A stretch of 64,000 nucleotides of DNA, taken from the NCBI GenBank assembly GCA_029778715.1, contig JAKOPT010000045.1, positions 1 to 64,000 of the forward strand. The letters are read 5' to 3'. A program made the translations under genes and the position numbers. Numbering within the stretch: the stretch's first letter is position 1; every line of letters begins with the position of its first letter. A model generated the notes under the pieces. That model made no database searches. It was not told the DNA's origin and was given only the letters and a program-made list of their open reading frames with translations. This document shows, in pieces, positions 1-7,258 of the stretch. This DNA comes from Actinomycetes bacterium (GTDB lineage: Bacteria; Actinomycetota; Actinomycetes; Actinomycetales; Dermatophilaceae).

Positions 1-126
1 AACATGAGCTTCATCTTCTGTGCCAATCCAGGGCTTTTGTATACCCCATTCACGCCTTCAAGATAAAACTCCAGCTGTTCTTCTGTGAGAATTTTCACTG
101 CATGTTCCATTTCTTCTGCTGTGAGG
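1..126 (-). CDS. AT-rich fragment of a foreign-looking coding sequence, open at the left edge
   Basis: The first ~126 bases have about 42% GC, against about 70% in the rest. One minus-strand frame is open throughout and reads like protein (YLTAEEMEHAV, then LTEEQLEFYLEGVNG, then GLAQKMKLM). An internal ATG gives MEHAVKIL, but there is no ribosome site or stop. Composition changes abruptly near 122-130, just before gggcccggcgg. The family is not recognised. The fragment could be a contig-end chimera, contamination, or a very recent insertion; the sequence alone cannot decide. Confidence 0.3.
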
Positions 127-167
127 TACTCGACTGGTCCGGGCCCGGCGGCGACTACTGTGGCGGC

Positions 168-1022
168 ATGACCCTGCCCTGGCCACACGTTCCCTTCGAC
201 CTCCAAGGGCATCGGGGGGCTCGCGGATTGGCGCCGGAGTCGACGCTCGCGAGTTTCGACGCGGCCCTGGCGGTCGGGGTCACCGGGTTGGAGTTCGACG
301 TGCGCCTCACCGGCGACGGACAGGTCGTCGTCTGGCACGACCCGACGCTGCAGGCCGACAAGTGCACCTTCGAGGGGCGTGACCTCACCGGCGCGCGCCT
401 CGACGATCTCACCCTGGCCGACCTGCGGACGGTCGACATCGGCGCGCGAACGCTCGCGGCATACCCGCAGCAAAAGGCGGCACCGGGCTCGCGGATCCTC
501 ACGCTCGCCGAACTATTCGCGCGGTATGCCGACCGCACCGACCTCTGGTGGACCGTCGAGGTCAAGGTCGACCCGACCGATGCGAGGGACGCGGCCGACC
601 GGCATACCCTCACCGAGAAGACGGTCGCCCTGATCCACGACGCGGGCCTGGCCGAGCGGGCGTTCGTCCACTCCTTCGACTGGGCCGTCCTCGAGATCGC
701 CGCCGCCCTCGACGCGACGCTGCACCGGTCGGCGCTGGCGATCCCGGGGGTGACGTACGCGCCGGATTCGCCGTGGCTGGGCTCGATCCGGTATGCCGCG
801 CACGGCGACGACCTCGCCGGTGCGGCGGCCGCGGTGGGCGCGGTCGTGCTTTCGCCCTACTTCCCCTGGTGTACGCCGGAGAATGTGGCGCGGGCGCACG
901 AGGTCGGGCTCGGGGTCTTGCCCTGGACGGTCAACGAGCGGGCCGACCTGGCAGCGATGCGCGACGCCGGCGTCGACGGGGTCGTGACGGACTACCCCGA
1001 CCGCGTCGATATTCGGGGTTGA
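168..1022 (+). CDS. Glycerophosphodiester phosphodiesterase
   Basis: 284 residues. The protein should hydrolyse glycerophosphodiesters to glycerol-3-phosphate and an alcohol. The GDPD signature is clear: HRGARG with His15-Arg16 near the N terminus, the metal-binding EFDV (Glu42, Asp44), and WHDP with His57 as the second catalytic histidine. The VEVKVDP segment in the middle and VDGVVTDYPD near the C terminus also fit the family. Length is typical of the short cytoplasmic members, and there is no signal peptide or membrane segment. The ATG at 168 is chosen because the in-frame extension to 102 crosses the AT-rich junction and adds a Cys/Phe-rich tail foreign to the family. It stands alone and converges on the vapBC pair. 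Confidence 0.9.
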   Translation: MTLPWPHVPFDLQGHRGARGLAPESTLASFDAALAVGVTGLEFDVRLTGDGQVVVWHDPTLQADKCTFEGRDLTGARLDDLTLADLRTVDIGARTLAAYPQQKAAPGSRILTLAELFARYADRTDLWWTVEVKVDPTDARDAADRHTLTEKTVALIHDAGLAERAFVHSFDWAVLEIAAALDATLHRSALAIPGVTYAPDSPWLGSIRYAAHGDDLAGAAAAVGAVVLSPYFPWCTPENVARAHEVGLGVLPWTVNERADLAAMRDAGVDGVVTDYPDRVDIRG

Positions 1023-1051
1023 TGGGGCGCCGCCTCAAGACCGCTGGTTGG

Positions 1052-1103
1052 CGTTGCGCGCAACGTCGCACGTTGGTGCCAACGTACGTTGAAAACAACG
1101 TAC
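1052..1103. terminator. Two adjacent inverted repeats between convergent genes
   Basis: A perfect 14-bp palindrome (CGTTGCG/CGCAACG, 1052-1065) is followed by a hairpin with an 8-bp stem, GTACGTTG and CAACGTAC, around an AAAA loop (1084-1103). They lie between the 3' ends of the phosphodiesterase and vapC, so they may terminate both. No U-tract follows, so the terminator role is inferred from position. Confidence 0.4.
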
Positions 1104-1145
1104 ATCTCGTCCGACCGACCAGTGGTGATATGCCTAGTCCGCGGC

Positions 1146-1550
1146 TCACTGCGCCGCGATGGCGGCGACGGGTTGTCCGGTCACCCGAGCGATAGCCCCG
1201 AAGTCGCGGTCATCGGTAAGGACAGTGAGGCGATGGCGTTCCGCCGTGGCGGCGATCACCAGATCGACCGTCTTCGCCGAGCGATGGTGCCCGATCTCGG
1301 TCAGCATCTGCTGCACCTCTGCGGCACGCTGAAAGGCGTTGTCGGCCATGGGCACCCACGCAAAGGCATGGCGCAGCAACTCGCTCTTGCGCCGACGATC
1401 GGCCACGGACCGTGCGGAGTAGAGGAACTCGAGTTCCACCGCCGGACACACGGCAATCACACCGGCTCGAATCTCCGCCTCCCAACCGACCTTGCCGTCC
1501 CGCAAGAGGCGAAACACCGCCGAGGTGTCGATGAGGTAGTGGGCTCTCAT
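1146..1550 (-). CDS. vapC: VapC-type PIN-domain ribonuclease toxin
   Basis: 134 residues, normal for VapC. The PIN fold acidic residues are visible: Asp in LIDTSAV at the N terminus, Glu in AVELEFLYSAR, Asp in KTVDLVIAATA and Asp in VLTDDRDF. VapC toxins cut tRNA or rRNA using Mg2+ bound by these residues. The ATG lies inside the last codons of the upstream vapB gene (4-nt overlap), so the pair is translationally coupled. The ribosome site would be inside vapB. Confidence 0.9.
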   Translation of the reverse strand: MRAHYLIDTSAVFRLLRDGKVGWEAEIRAGVIAVCPAVELEFLYSARSVADRRRKSELLRHAFAWVPMADNAFQRAAEVQQMLTEIGHHRSAKTVDLVIAATAERHRLTVLTDDRDFGAIARVTGQPVAAIAAQ

Positions 1551-1762
1551 CGGTAACTGGCGCTGCGGCCCACGAACTCGTCGAAGTCACCCGCCCTACC
1601 CATGGCCCGCAGTTCGCGCAAGGCATCGAGGCGGCGCTGTTCCTCCGCGAGGTGGCGCAAGGCCCCGTTGACCGTGTCCTTCTTCGTGCGGGTCCCGAGC
1701 GCCGCTGCGGCAGCTTGGAGAAGGTCGTCGTCGATCTCGATGGGCGTCTTAGTCACCGTCAT
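1547..1762 (-). CDS. vapB: VapB-type antitoxin
   Basis: 71 residues. The N-terminal ribbon (PIEIDDDLLQAAAAALG followed by TKKDTVNGALRHL) matches short VapB antitoxins that bind DNA as dimers. The C-terminal GDFDEFVG segment is the usual toxin-binding tail. The ATG is preceded by AAGGA at good spacing. Upstream lies a GATA-rich inverted repeat likely used for autoregulation with VapC. It sits first in a two-gene operon. Confidence 0.85.
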   Translation of the reverse strand: MTVTKTPIEIDDDLLQAAAAALGTRTKKDTVNGALRHLAEEQRRLDALRELRAMGRAGDFDEFVGRSASYR

Positions 1763-1782
1763 CAGTTGTCCTTGTGATTGAA

Positions 1783-1801
1783 GATATCCGAGATACCTAT
1801 C
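1783..1801 (-). promoter_or_regulatory. Candidate VapBC operator
   Basis: GATATC (1783-1788) and GATACCTATC (1792-1801, a GATA-N2-TATC palindrome) lie 21-39 bases upstream of the vapB start, where toxin-antitoxin complexes usually bind. Only symmetry and position support this. Confidence 0.4.
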
Positions 1802-1925
1802 ATAGATGTCTCAGAGACCTGAGCCACCCGTCACACACCACTGCCCCCATCGTCCGAAACCCGAGGCTGCGGGGCAGGGTCGGGACCGGGGAGCGGGAGC
1901 GAGCGGCGCGGCATACGACAGCCTC

Positions 1926-3428
1926 CTACTGGTTCTGCGGGAACCCCAGGTTGAGCCCACCATGCGACGGGTCGAGCCAGCGGGAGGTGACCACCTTGCC
2001 GCGGGTGAAGAAGTGGACGCCCTCCATCCCGTGCGCGTGGCTGTCCCCGAAGAGCGAGGCCTTCCAGCCGCCGAACGAGAAGTAGGCCATCGGCACCGGG
2101 ATCGGCACGTTGATGCCGACCATGCCGACCTCGGCCTCGTTCTGGAAGCGCCGGGCCGCGCCCCCGTCGTTGGTGAAGATCGCCGTGCCGTTGCCGTAGG
2201 GGTTGGCGTTGATGAGGTCCAGGCCCTCGTCGTAGGAGGCGACCCGCACGACCGAGAGCACCGGGCCGAAGATCTCGTCGTCGTAGACCGGCATCCCAGG
2301 CTCAACCCCGTCGAACAGCGTGGGCCGCAGGAAGAAACCGTCGCCATCGGCGTCGATGTCGCCCTCGCGGCCGTCGACGACGAGCCGGGCGCCGGCCTCC
2401 ACCCCCGCATCGAGGTATGCCGTGACCTTGGCGGCGTGTTCGGCGGTCACCAGCGGGCCCATGTCGACCTCGCGGGTGCCGTCGCCAGTGACCAGTTTGC
2501 CCATCCGGTCGGTGATCTTGGCGATGAGGTCGTCGGCCACCGGTTCGACGGCGAGCAGGGCCGAAATGGCCATGCAGCGCTCGCCGGCGGAGCCGAACCC
2601 GGCGTTGACCGCGGCGTCGGCGGCGAGGTCGAGGTCGGCGTCGGGCAGGACGAGCATGTGGTTCTTGGCGCCGCCGAGGGCCTGGACCCGCTTGCCGTGG
2701 GCGGTGCCGGTCTCGTAGACGTACTTCGCGATCGGGGTCGAGCCGACGAAGGACACGGCGCGCACGTCGGGGTGGGTGAGGAGGGCGTCGACGGCCTCCT
2801 TGTCGCCGTGGACGACGTTGAGGACCCCGTCGGGCAGGCCCGCCTCGCGCCACAAGGCGGCGACGGCGTTGACGGCGCTCGGGTCCTTCTCGCTCGGCTT
2901 GATGACGACGGCGTTGCCGCAGGCGATGGCGATCGGCACGAACCACAGCGGCACCATCGCCGGGAAGTTGAACGGGCTGATGACCGCGACGACGCCGAGG
3001 GGCTGCCGGATCGAGTAGACGTCGACCTTGGTCGAGACGTTCTCGGAGAACCCACCCTTGAGCAGATGCGGTATGCCGCAGGCGAACTCGGCGACCTCCA
3101 GGCCGCGGGTCACCTCGCCGAGGGCATCGGAGAGGACCTTGCCGTGCTCGGCGGTGATGAGCGTGGCGATCTCGTCCTTGCGGGCATTGAGGAGCTCACG
3201 GAAGGCGAACAGCACCTGGGTGCGCCGAGTCAGCGAGGACGTCTGCCATTCGCGCTGCCAAACCGCCTTGGCGCCGCGGACCACTTCGTCGACGAGGGCG
3301 GCATCGGCGAGGTCGAGGACGCCGGTCTGGGCGCCGGTCGCCGGGTTGAAGACCGGGCTCGTGCGCCGCGCCGTGCCCTCCCACGGCTCGCCGGCGATGA
3401 GGTGGGTGATGCGGGCGGGGGTGCTCAT
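1926..3428 (-). CDS. mmsA: Methylmalonate-semialdehyde dehydrogenase (CoA-acylating)
   Basis: 500 residues, the normal length. The enzyme converts methylmalonate semialdehyde (or malonate semialdehyde) with NAD and CoA to propionyl-CoA (or acetyl-CoA) in valine, inositol or beta-alanine breakdown. The substrate-family signature ISPFNFPAMVPLWF, the cofactor segment VIKPSEKDPS and the active-site block FGSAGERCMAIS (Cys285) are all present. The ATG at 3428 follows a GGAG ribosome site and gives the family N terminus; a longer in-frame extension is rejected. It is divergent from a GntR regulator across a 140-bp gap holding a possible operator, so that regulator probably controls it. Confidence 0.93.
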   Translation of the reverse strand: MSTPARITHLIAGEPWEGTARRTSPVFNPATGAQTGVLDLADAALVDEVVRGAKAVWQREWQTSSLTRRTQVLFAFRELLNARKDEIATLITAEHGKVLSDALGEVTRGLEVAEFACGIPHLLKGGFSENVSTKVDVYSIRQPLGVVAVISPFNFPAMVPLWFVPIAIACGNAVVIKPSEKDPSAVNAVAALWREAGLPDGVLNVVHGDKEAVDALLTHPDVRAVSFVGSTPIAKYVYETGTAHGKRVQALGGAKNHMLVLPDADLDLAADAAVNAGFGSAGERCMAISALLAVEPVADDLIAKITDRMGKLVTGDGTREVDMGPLVTAEHAAKVTAYLDAGVEAGARLVVDGREGDIDADGDGFFLRPTLFDGVEPGMPVYDDEIFGPVLSVVRVASYDEGLDLINANPYGNGTAIFTNDGGAARRFQNEAEVGMVGINVPIPVPMAYFSFGGWKASLFGDSHAHGMEGVHFFTRGKVVTSRWLDPSHGGLNLGFPQNQ

Positions 3429-3501
3429 GCGGTGCTCCAAGGTCGCGGGTGTCCGTCGATCGGCCCGCGCCAGGGGGGCCAATCGATCACCCGAGGGTGA
3501 G

Positions 3502-3521
3502 TTGTCTTTATGTTCTGACAA
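3502..3521. promoter_or_regulatory. Candidate GntR operator between mmsA and its divergent regulator
   Basis: Inverted repeat TTGTC-N10-GACAA in an AT-rich stretch midway between the two divergent starts. Position and symmetry suit a GntR/HutC dimer controlling both genes. No footprint or conserved set is available to confirm it. Confidence 0.4.
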
Positions 3522-3555
3522 TCTAACGTATGCCGCCCGCGCCCGCATCCTGACA

Positions 3556-3561
3556 TACACT
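3556..3561 (+). promoter_or_regulatory. -10 box of a leaderless promoter for the GntR gene
   Basis: TACACT ends 7 nt before the GTG start at 3569, so transcription should begin at or next to the start codon. No ribosome site is seen. Confidence 0.5.
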
Positions 3562-3568
3562 CACCTTT

Positions 3569-4306
3569 GTGACCCCCCTGCGGCTCGACATCGATCGTGG
3601 GAGCCCCATCCCCCTCTACCACCAACTCGCCGAGCAAGTGACGGCGGCCATCGACAACGGGACGTTGCGCCCGGGCGACCCGTTCGAGAACGAAGTGGCC
3701 CTCGCCGAACGTCTGGGACTCTCCCGCCCGACCGTGCGCCGAGCCCTCGGCGAACTCGTGGGCCGCGGCCTGCTCGTCCGCCGCCGCGGAGTCGGCACCA
3801 CGGTGGCCAGTCAGGTCATCCACCGCCGCGACGAACTGACCAGCCTCTACGACGACATGGCCCGGCGCGGCCAGCACCCCAGCACCACGGTCCTCACGCT
3901 GCGCCGCAACGTCACCGATGACGCCGCGAGCGCCGCCCTCGGCCTTCCCCCCGACGCGCCGATGATGTTCATCGAGCGCCTGCGACTGGCCAACGGCACC
4001 CCCACCGCGCTGATGCGCAACTGGCTCCCGCCCCACATCCCCGACATCACCGACACCGAACTCGCGCAGGACAGCCTCTACGCCCTCCTTCGCGTCCGCG
4101 GCATCCGCCCGGCCATCGCCCACCAGTCGATTGGCGCCCGCCGCGCCGGGGCCCGCGAGCGTCGCCTCCTCCAACTCGCCTCCGGCGACCCGCTCCTCAC
4201 CATGAAACGGCGCGCCTTCGACGCCGATGGTGCCCCCGTCGAATACGGCGACCACTGCTACCGCCACGACCAGTACGCCTTCGACCTCACCGTTCACGAG
4301 CACTGA
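3569..4306 (+). CDS. GntR-family (HutC subfamily) transcription regulator
   Basis: 245 residues. Residues ~10-75 form the GntR winged helix (PLYHQLAEQVTAAIDNG, then ALAERLGLSRPTVRRAL with the recognition helix). Residues ~85-235 form a UTRA ligand-binding domain (PSTTVLTLRRN, MMFIERLRLANGTP, PLLTMKRRAFDADG). Such proteins bind a small effector and release DNA. It is divergent from mmsA, so it probably senses a metabolite of that pathway; this is inference. The GTG start is supported by the -10 box 7 nt upstream and by agreement with the family N terminus. Confidence 0.88.
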   Translation: MTPLRLDIDRGSPIPLYHQLAEQVTAAIDNGTLRPGDPFENEVALAERLGLSRPTVRRALGELVGRGLLVRRRGVGTTVASQVIHRRDELTSLYDDMARRGQHPSTTVLTLRRNVTDDAASAALGLPPDAPMMFIERLRLANGTPTALMRNWLPPHIPDITDTELAQDSLYALLRVRGIRPAIAHQSIGARRAGARERRLLQLASGDPLLTMKRRAFDADGAPVEYGDHCYRHDQYAFDLTVHEH

Positions 4307-4319
4307 TCCGGCGCCGCCG

Positions 4320-4650
4320 GTTGACGGGATCGCCGGGCCCGCCGGCCACCTCGCCCGTCACTAACCCACCTATTGGTCGAATGTTGACGGGGTCGCCGGG
4401 CCCGGCGGCCACCTCGCACGTCAACAACCCACCAATTGGTCGAAAGTTGACGGGGTTCGCAGGGCCCGCCGGCCACCTCGCCCGTCAACAACCCACCTAT
4501 TGGTCGAAAGTTGACGCGGTTCGCAGGGCCCGCCGGCCACCTCCCCCGTCAACAACCCACCAATTGGTCGAAAGTTGACGGGGTTCGCAGGGCCCGGCGG
4601 CCACCGCGCCCCGTCAACAACCCACCTATTGGTCGAAAGTTGACGGGATC
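4320..4650 (+). repeat. Tandem array of five ~64-bp palindromic repeat units
   Basis: Five copies centred near 4371, 4435, 4500, 4563 and 4628. Each has CAACCCACC, then TATT or AATT, then GGTCGAAAGTTGAC, separated by a conserved spacer rich in GGGCCCGCCGGCC. The centre alternates TATT/AATT/TATT/AATT/TATT along the array. GTCAAC and GTTGAC at the edges are inverted repeats. The array follows the GntR gene and precedes lysS. The rest of the gap (4651-4834) shows no gene. Confidence 0.9.
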
Positions 4651-4834
4651 GCTGGGTTCTGACGGGACGAGGGCCAGGACCAGGACGACTCCGTGACGAC
4701 CTCGTCCCTCACCTCCTCGTCAAAAGGCCTGGACGACCGCGAGACGAAGGCTGGGCGGCGCGGCGGCATACGCTCACCGTAACCATGAGCCCCGACACCC
4801 CGGGACCTCCCAGAGACTCTCCAGACTCACGGCA

Positions 4835-4840
4835 TAGGCT
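4835..4840 (+). promoter_or_regulatory. -10 box of a leaderless promoter for lysS
   Basis: TAGGCT, within GGCATAGGCT, ends 8 nt before GTG at 4849. No ribosome site is visible. This supports the GTG over the TTG at 4840. Confidence 0.45.
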
Positions 4841-4848
4841 TGACCCTT

Positions 4849-6369
4849 GTGACACCCGCCGAACCGCCCGCTCCCGCCCCGGACGCCCCCTCCACCGAGG
4901 CGTCCCTTCCCGAGCAACTGCGGATTCGCCGGGACAAGCGCGACCGGATGATGGCCGCCGGCACCCCCCCGTATGCCGTGGACGTCCACCGCACCCACAC
5001 TCTCGCCGACGTGCGCGCCGGGTGGGGGCACCTGACCGCGGGCGAGGAAACCGACGACATCGTCACCGTCGCCGGGCGGGTCGTCTTCAGCCGCACGACC
5101 GGCAAACTCGCCTTCGCGACCCTCCAGGAGGGCATCGGCACCCGGCTCCAGGTCATGCTCAGCCTGGCGCAGGTCGGCGAGGAAGCCCTAGCCGCGTGGA
5201 AGACCGACGTCGACCTCGGCGATCACGTGGCGGTCACCGGGCGCGTCATCTCCTCCAAGCGGGGCGAGTTGTCGGTCCTGGCCACCTCGTGGGTCATGGC
5301 GAGCAAGGCGCTGCGGCCGCTGCCGGTCCTCCACAAGGAGTTGTCCGAGGAGGCTCGGGTGCGGCAGCGGTATGCCGATCTCATCGTCCGCCAAGACGCC
5401 CGCGACATGGTCCGCACCAAGGCCACCGCCTTGGCCGCCATCCGTCACGAACTCGAACGCCAGGGCTACATCGAGGTCGAAACCCCTGTCTTGCAACTGA
5501 TTCATGGCGGGGCTGCAGCCCGGCCCTTCCACACCCATTTGAACGCTTTCGACCAGTCCATGACGCTGCGGATCGCCCTTGAGTTGAACCTCAAGAAGGC
5601 GGTCGTCGGCGGGGTAGACCGGGTCTACGAAATGGGTCGCATCTTCCGAAATGAAGGCGTCGATGCGACGCATTCGCCGGAGTTCACGATGCTCGAGGCC
5701 TACCAGGCCTATGGGGATCAACGCACCATCGCCGACCTCATCCACTCCCTCTATTTGGCCGCCGCCGACGCCCTCGGCTCCCGGCAGATCGACACCCCCG
5801 CCGGATGCATCGATCTCGATGGTGAATGGCGTTGGGTCTCGGTCTACCCCGCGGTCAGCGAAAAAGTTGGGGCGACCGTCACCGTCGACACTCCCGTCGA
5901 ACAACTTCGGGAGTATGCCGCCGCGCACGGCGTCGCCGTCGACCCGGCCTGGGACAAAGACAAGGTTTTCCTGGAAATGGTGGCGGAGTTGGTCGAGCCG
6001 GACTGCATTCAGCCGACCTTCCTGTGCGATTACCCAGCGATCGCCCAACCCCTGGCCCGACCCCACCGCAGCGCCCCCGGGCTCATCGAAGCCTGGGACC
6101 TCATGATCGGCGGGATCGAGCGGGGCACCGGCTTCACCGAACTCGTCGACCCCGTCATCCAGCGCGATGTGCTTACGGCACAGTCGATTAAGGCCGCGGG
6201 TGGGGACCCGGAGGCGATGCAGCTCGACGAGGACTTCCTGCGCGCGTTGGAGTACGGCGCCCCACCCATGGGGGGATTGGGGCTCGGTGTGGACCGGCTC
6301 GTCATGCTCTTCACGGGGGCCAACATCCGTGAAACGATCTTGTTCCCACACCTGAAGCCCGAGGGGTGA
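4849..6369 (+). CDS. lysS: Lysyl-tRNA synthetase, class II
   Basis: 506 residues, full length. It charges tRNA-Lys with lysine in the cytosol. The N-terminal OB fold (~60-150: VTVAGRVVFSRTTGKLAFATLQ) binds the anticodon. Class II motif 2 is FRNEGVDATHSPEFTMLEAYQAY and motif 3 is GLGLGVDRLVMLF near the C terminus. GGAAARPF and RGTGFTEL also match bacterial LysRS. The usual APELYLKR reads ALELNLKK here, keeping the Glu. It is followed within 5 nt by a small membrane protein gene and then lsr2, an order known from mycobacteria for lysS and lsr2. Confidence 0.95.
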   Translation: MTPAEPPAPAPDAPSTEASLPEQLRIRRDKRDRMMAAGTPPYAVDVHRTHTLADVRAGWGHLTAGEETDDIVTVAGRVVFSRTTGKLAFATLQEGIGTRLQVMLSLAQVGEEALAAWKTDVDLGDHVAVTGRVISSKRGELSVLATSWVMASKALRPLPVLHKELSEEARVRQRYADLIVRQDARDMVRTKATALAAIRHELERQGYIEVETPVLQLIHGGAAARPFHTHLNAFDQSMTLRIALELNLKKAVVGGVDRVYEMGRIFRNEGVDATHSPEFTMLEAYQAYGDQRTIADLIHSLYLAAADALGSRQIDTPAGCIDLDGEWRWVSVYPAVSEKVGATVTVDTPVEQLREYAAAHGVAVDPAWDKDKVFLEMVAELVEPDCIQPTFLCDYPAIAQPLARPHRSAPGLIEAWDLMIGGIERGTGFTELVDPVIQRDVLTAQSIKAAGGDPEAMQLDEDFLRALEYGAPPMGGLGLGVDRLVMLFTGANIRETILFPHLKPEG

Positions 6370-6374
6370 CTCCC

Positions 6375-6554
6375 ATGCAGCAGTTGATCTCCGACCTGTG
6401 GCCGTATCTGGCTGCGATCCTGCCGACCATCTGCGTCGCAATTCTCTTCTACTTCCTCATCAAGGCGATGATCGAAGGAGATCGGCGCGAACGGCTTGCG
6501 CAGAGCAAGTGGGAGGCCGAACACCAGGACGGGCAAGACCAGGCGCGTTCTTGA
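6375..6554 (+). CDS. Small single-pass membrane protein in the lysS-lsr2 block
   Basis: 59 residues. One membrane segment spans ~12-31 (LAAILPTICVAILFYFLIKA), followed by a charged cytoplasmic tail rich in Arg, Glu and Gln. It starts 5 nt after the lysS stop and is probably co-transcribed. Function is not recognised. Coding is supported by the tight spacing and clean membrane topology. Confidence 0.65.
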   Translation: MQQLISDLWPYLAAILPTICVAILFYFLIKAMIEGDRRERLAQSKWEAEHQDGQDQARS

Positions 6555-6765
6555 TTCTGTCGGTATGATGACGGCCCGCTGCGTCCCACCGGCGCCATGT
6601 CACGAGGCGTTCACTAGTTGATGCGGGGTTCTTCCTTTGCTGACTCGCGCGCACCGCGGGGCGGGACCGACACGCCGAGCGCCTGGTGGGAGTTTATTGG
6701 CGTTAATCGTTGGGATCATTCATAATGGTTCCTACCCAGCCCCACAGATGAAAGGCGCCACCAAC

Positions 6766-7101
6766 ATGGCCAAGAAGGTCACGGTCAGTCTCGTTGACGA
6801 CATCGACAAGTCCACCCCTGCCGACGAGACCGTGTCGTTTGCCCTCGACGGCGTGAATTACGAAATCGACCTCTCCTCGGGCAACGCGGCCGCGTTGCGC
6901 GACGCCCTTGCGGTCTACATCGCCAATGGCGAGCGCAAGAGCGGTCGCAAGTCCACTCGCAGCGCCGGTTCGGCCTCCCCCGCCCAGCGCGGCAAGGTCA
7001 GCAAGATCCGCGCGTGGGCCCGGGACCACGGTCACGACGTGAGCGACCGCGGCCGGATTTCGGCCGAGGTGCAGGCCGCCTACGAGAAGGCTCACGCCTG
7101 A
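6766..7101 (+). CDS. lsr2: Lsr2 nucleoid-associated silencing protein
   Basis: 111 residues, typical. Residues 1-60 are the dimerisation domain (MAKKVTVSLVDDIDKS, VSFALDGVNYEIDLS, ALRDALAVYI). A basic linker (ERKSGRKSTRSAG) leads to the C-terminal DNA-binding domain (KIRAWARDHGHDVSDRGRIS), whose RGR enters the minor groove of AT-rich DNA. Lsr2 bridges DNA and silences horizontally acquired AT-rich genes, so it is relevant to the two lower-GC islands later in this window. The ATG at 6766 has GAAAGG upstream. A strong terminator follows. Confidence 0.96.
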   Translation: MAKKVTVSLVDDIDKSTPADETVSFALDGVNYEIDLSSGNAAALRDALAVYIANGERKSGRKSTRSAGSASPAQRGKVSKIRAWARDHGHDVSDRGRISAEVQAAYEKAHA

Positions 7102-7133
7102 GACACGCCCACCTGAGATACTCAGCGCGAAGT

Positions 7134-7175
7134 AACGGCAGGGCCGACCGGGGGTTCCCGGTCGGCCCTGCCGTT
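7134..7175 (+). terminator. Strong hairpin terminator after lsr2
   Basis: A perfect 19-bp stem (7134-7152 with 7157-7175) closes on a GGTT loop and is followed by TTGCTTC. It starts 32 nt after the lsr2 stop. Confidence 0.85.
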
Positions 7176-7210
7176 GCTTCGCGCCCTGCGCCTCCCCCGC
7201 TTCCCCCGGC

Positions 7211-7258
7211 GATTCGAGGTATTCGCGCACGGATTCCGCGGCGTTTTTACCTCGAATC
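7211..7258. repeat. Dispersed hairpin repeat (GATTCGAGGT family), copy 1
   Basis: Arms GATTCGAGGTA (7211-7221) and TACCTCGAATC (7248-7258) flank a CGCGCACGGATTCCGCGGCG centre. A near-identical copy lies at 36757-36804. It overlaps the stop codon of the minus-strand gene ending at 7247, so it supplies that protein's last residues and probably its terminator. Confidence 0.7.

Noticed and set aside
4320-4650. CRISPR array
   Set aside because: The intervals between repeated cores are themselves repeats (GGGCCCGCCGGCC), so there are no unique spacers, and no cas genes lie nearby.
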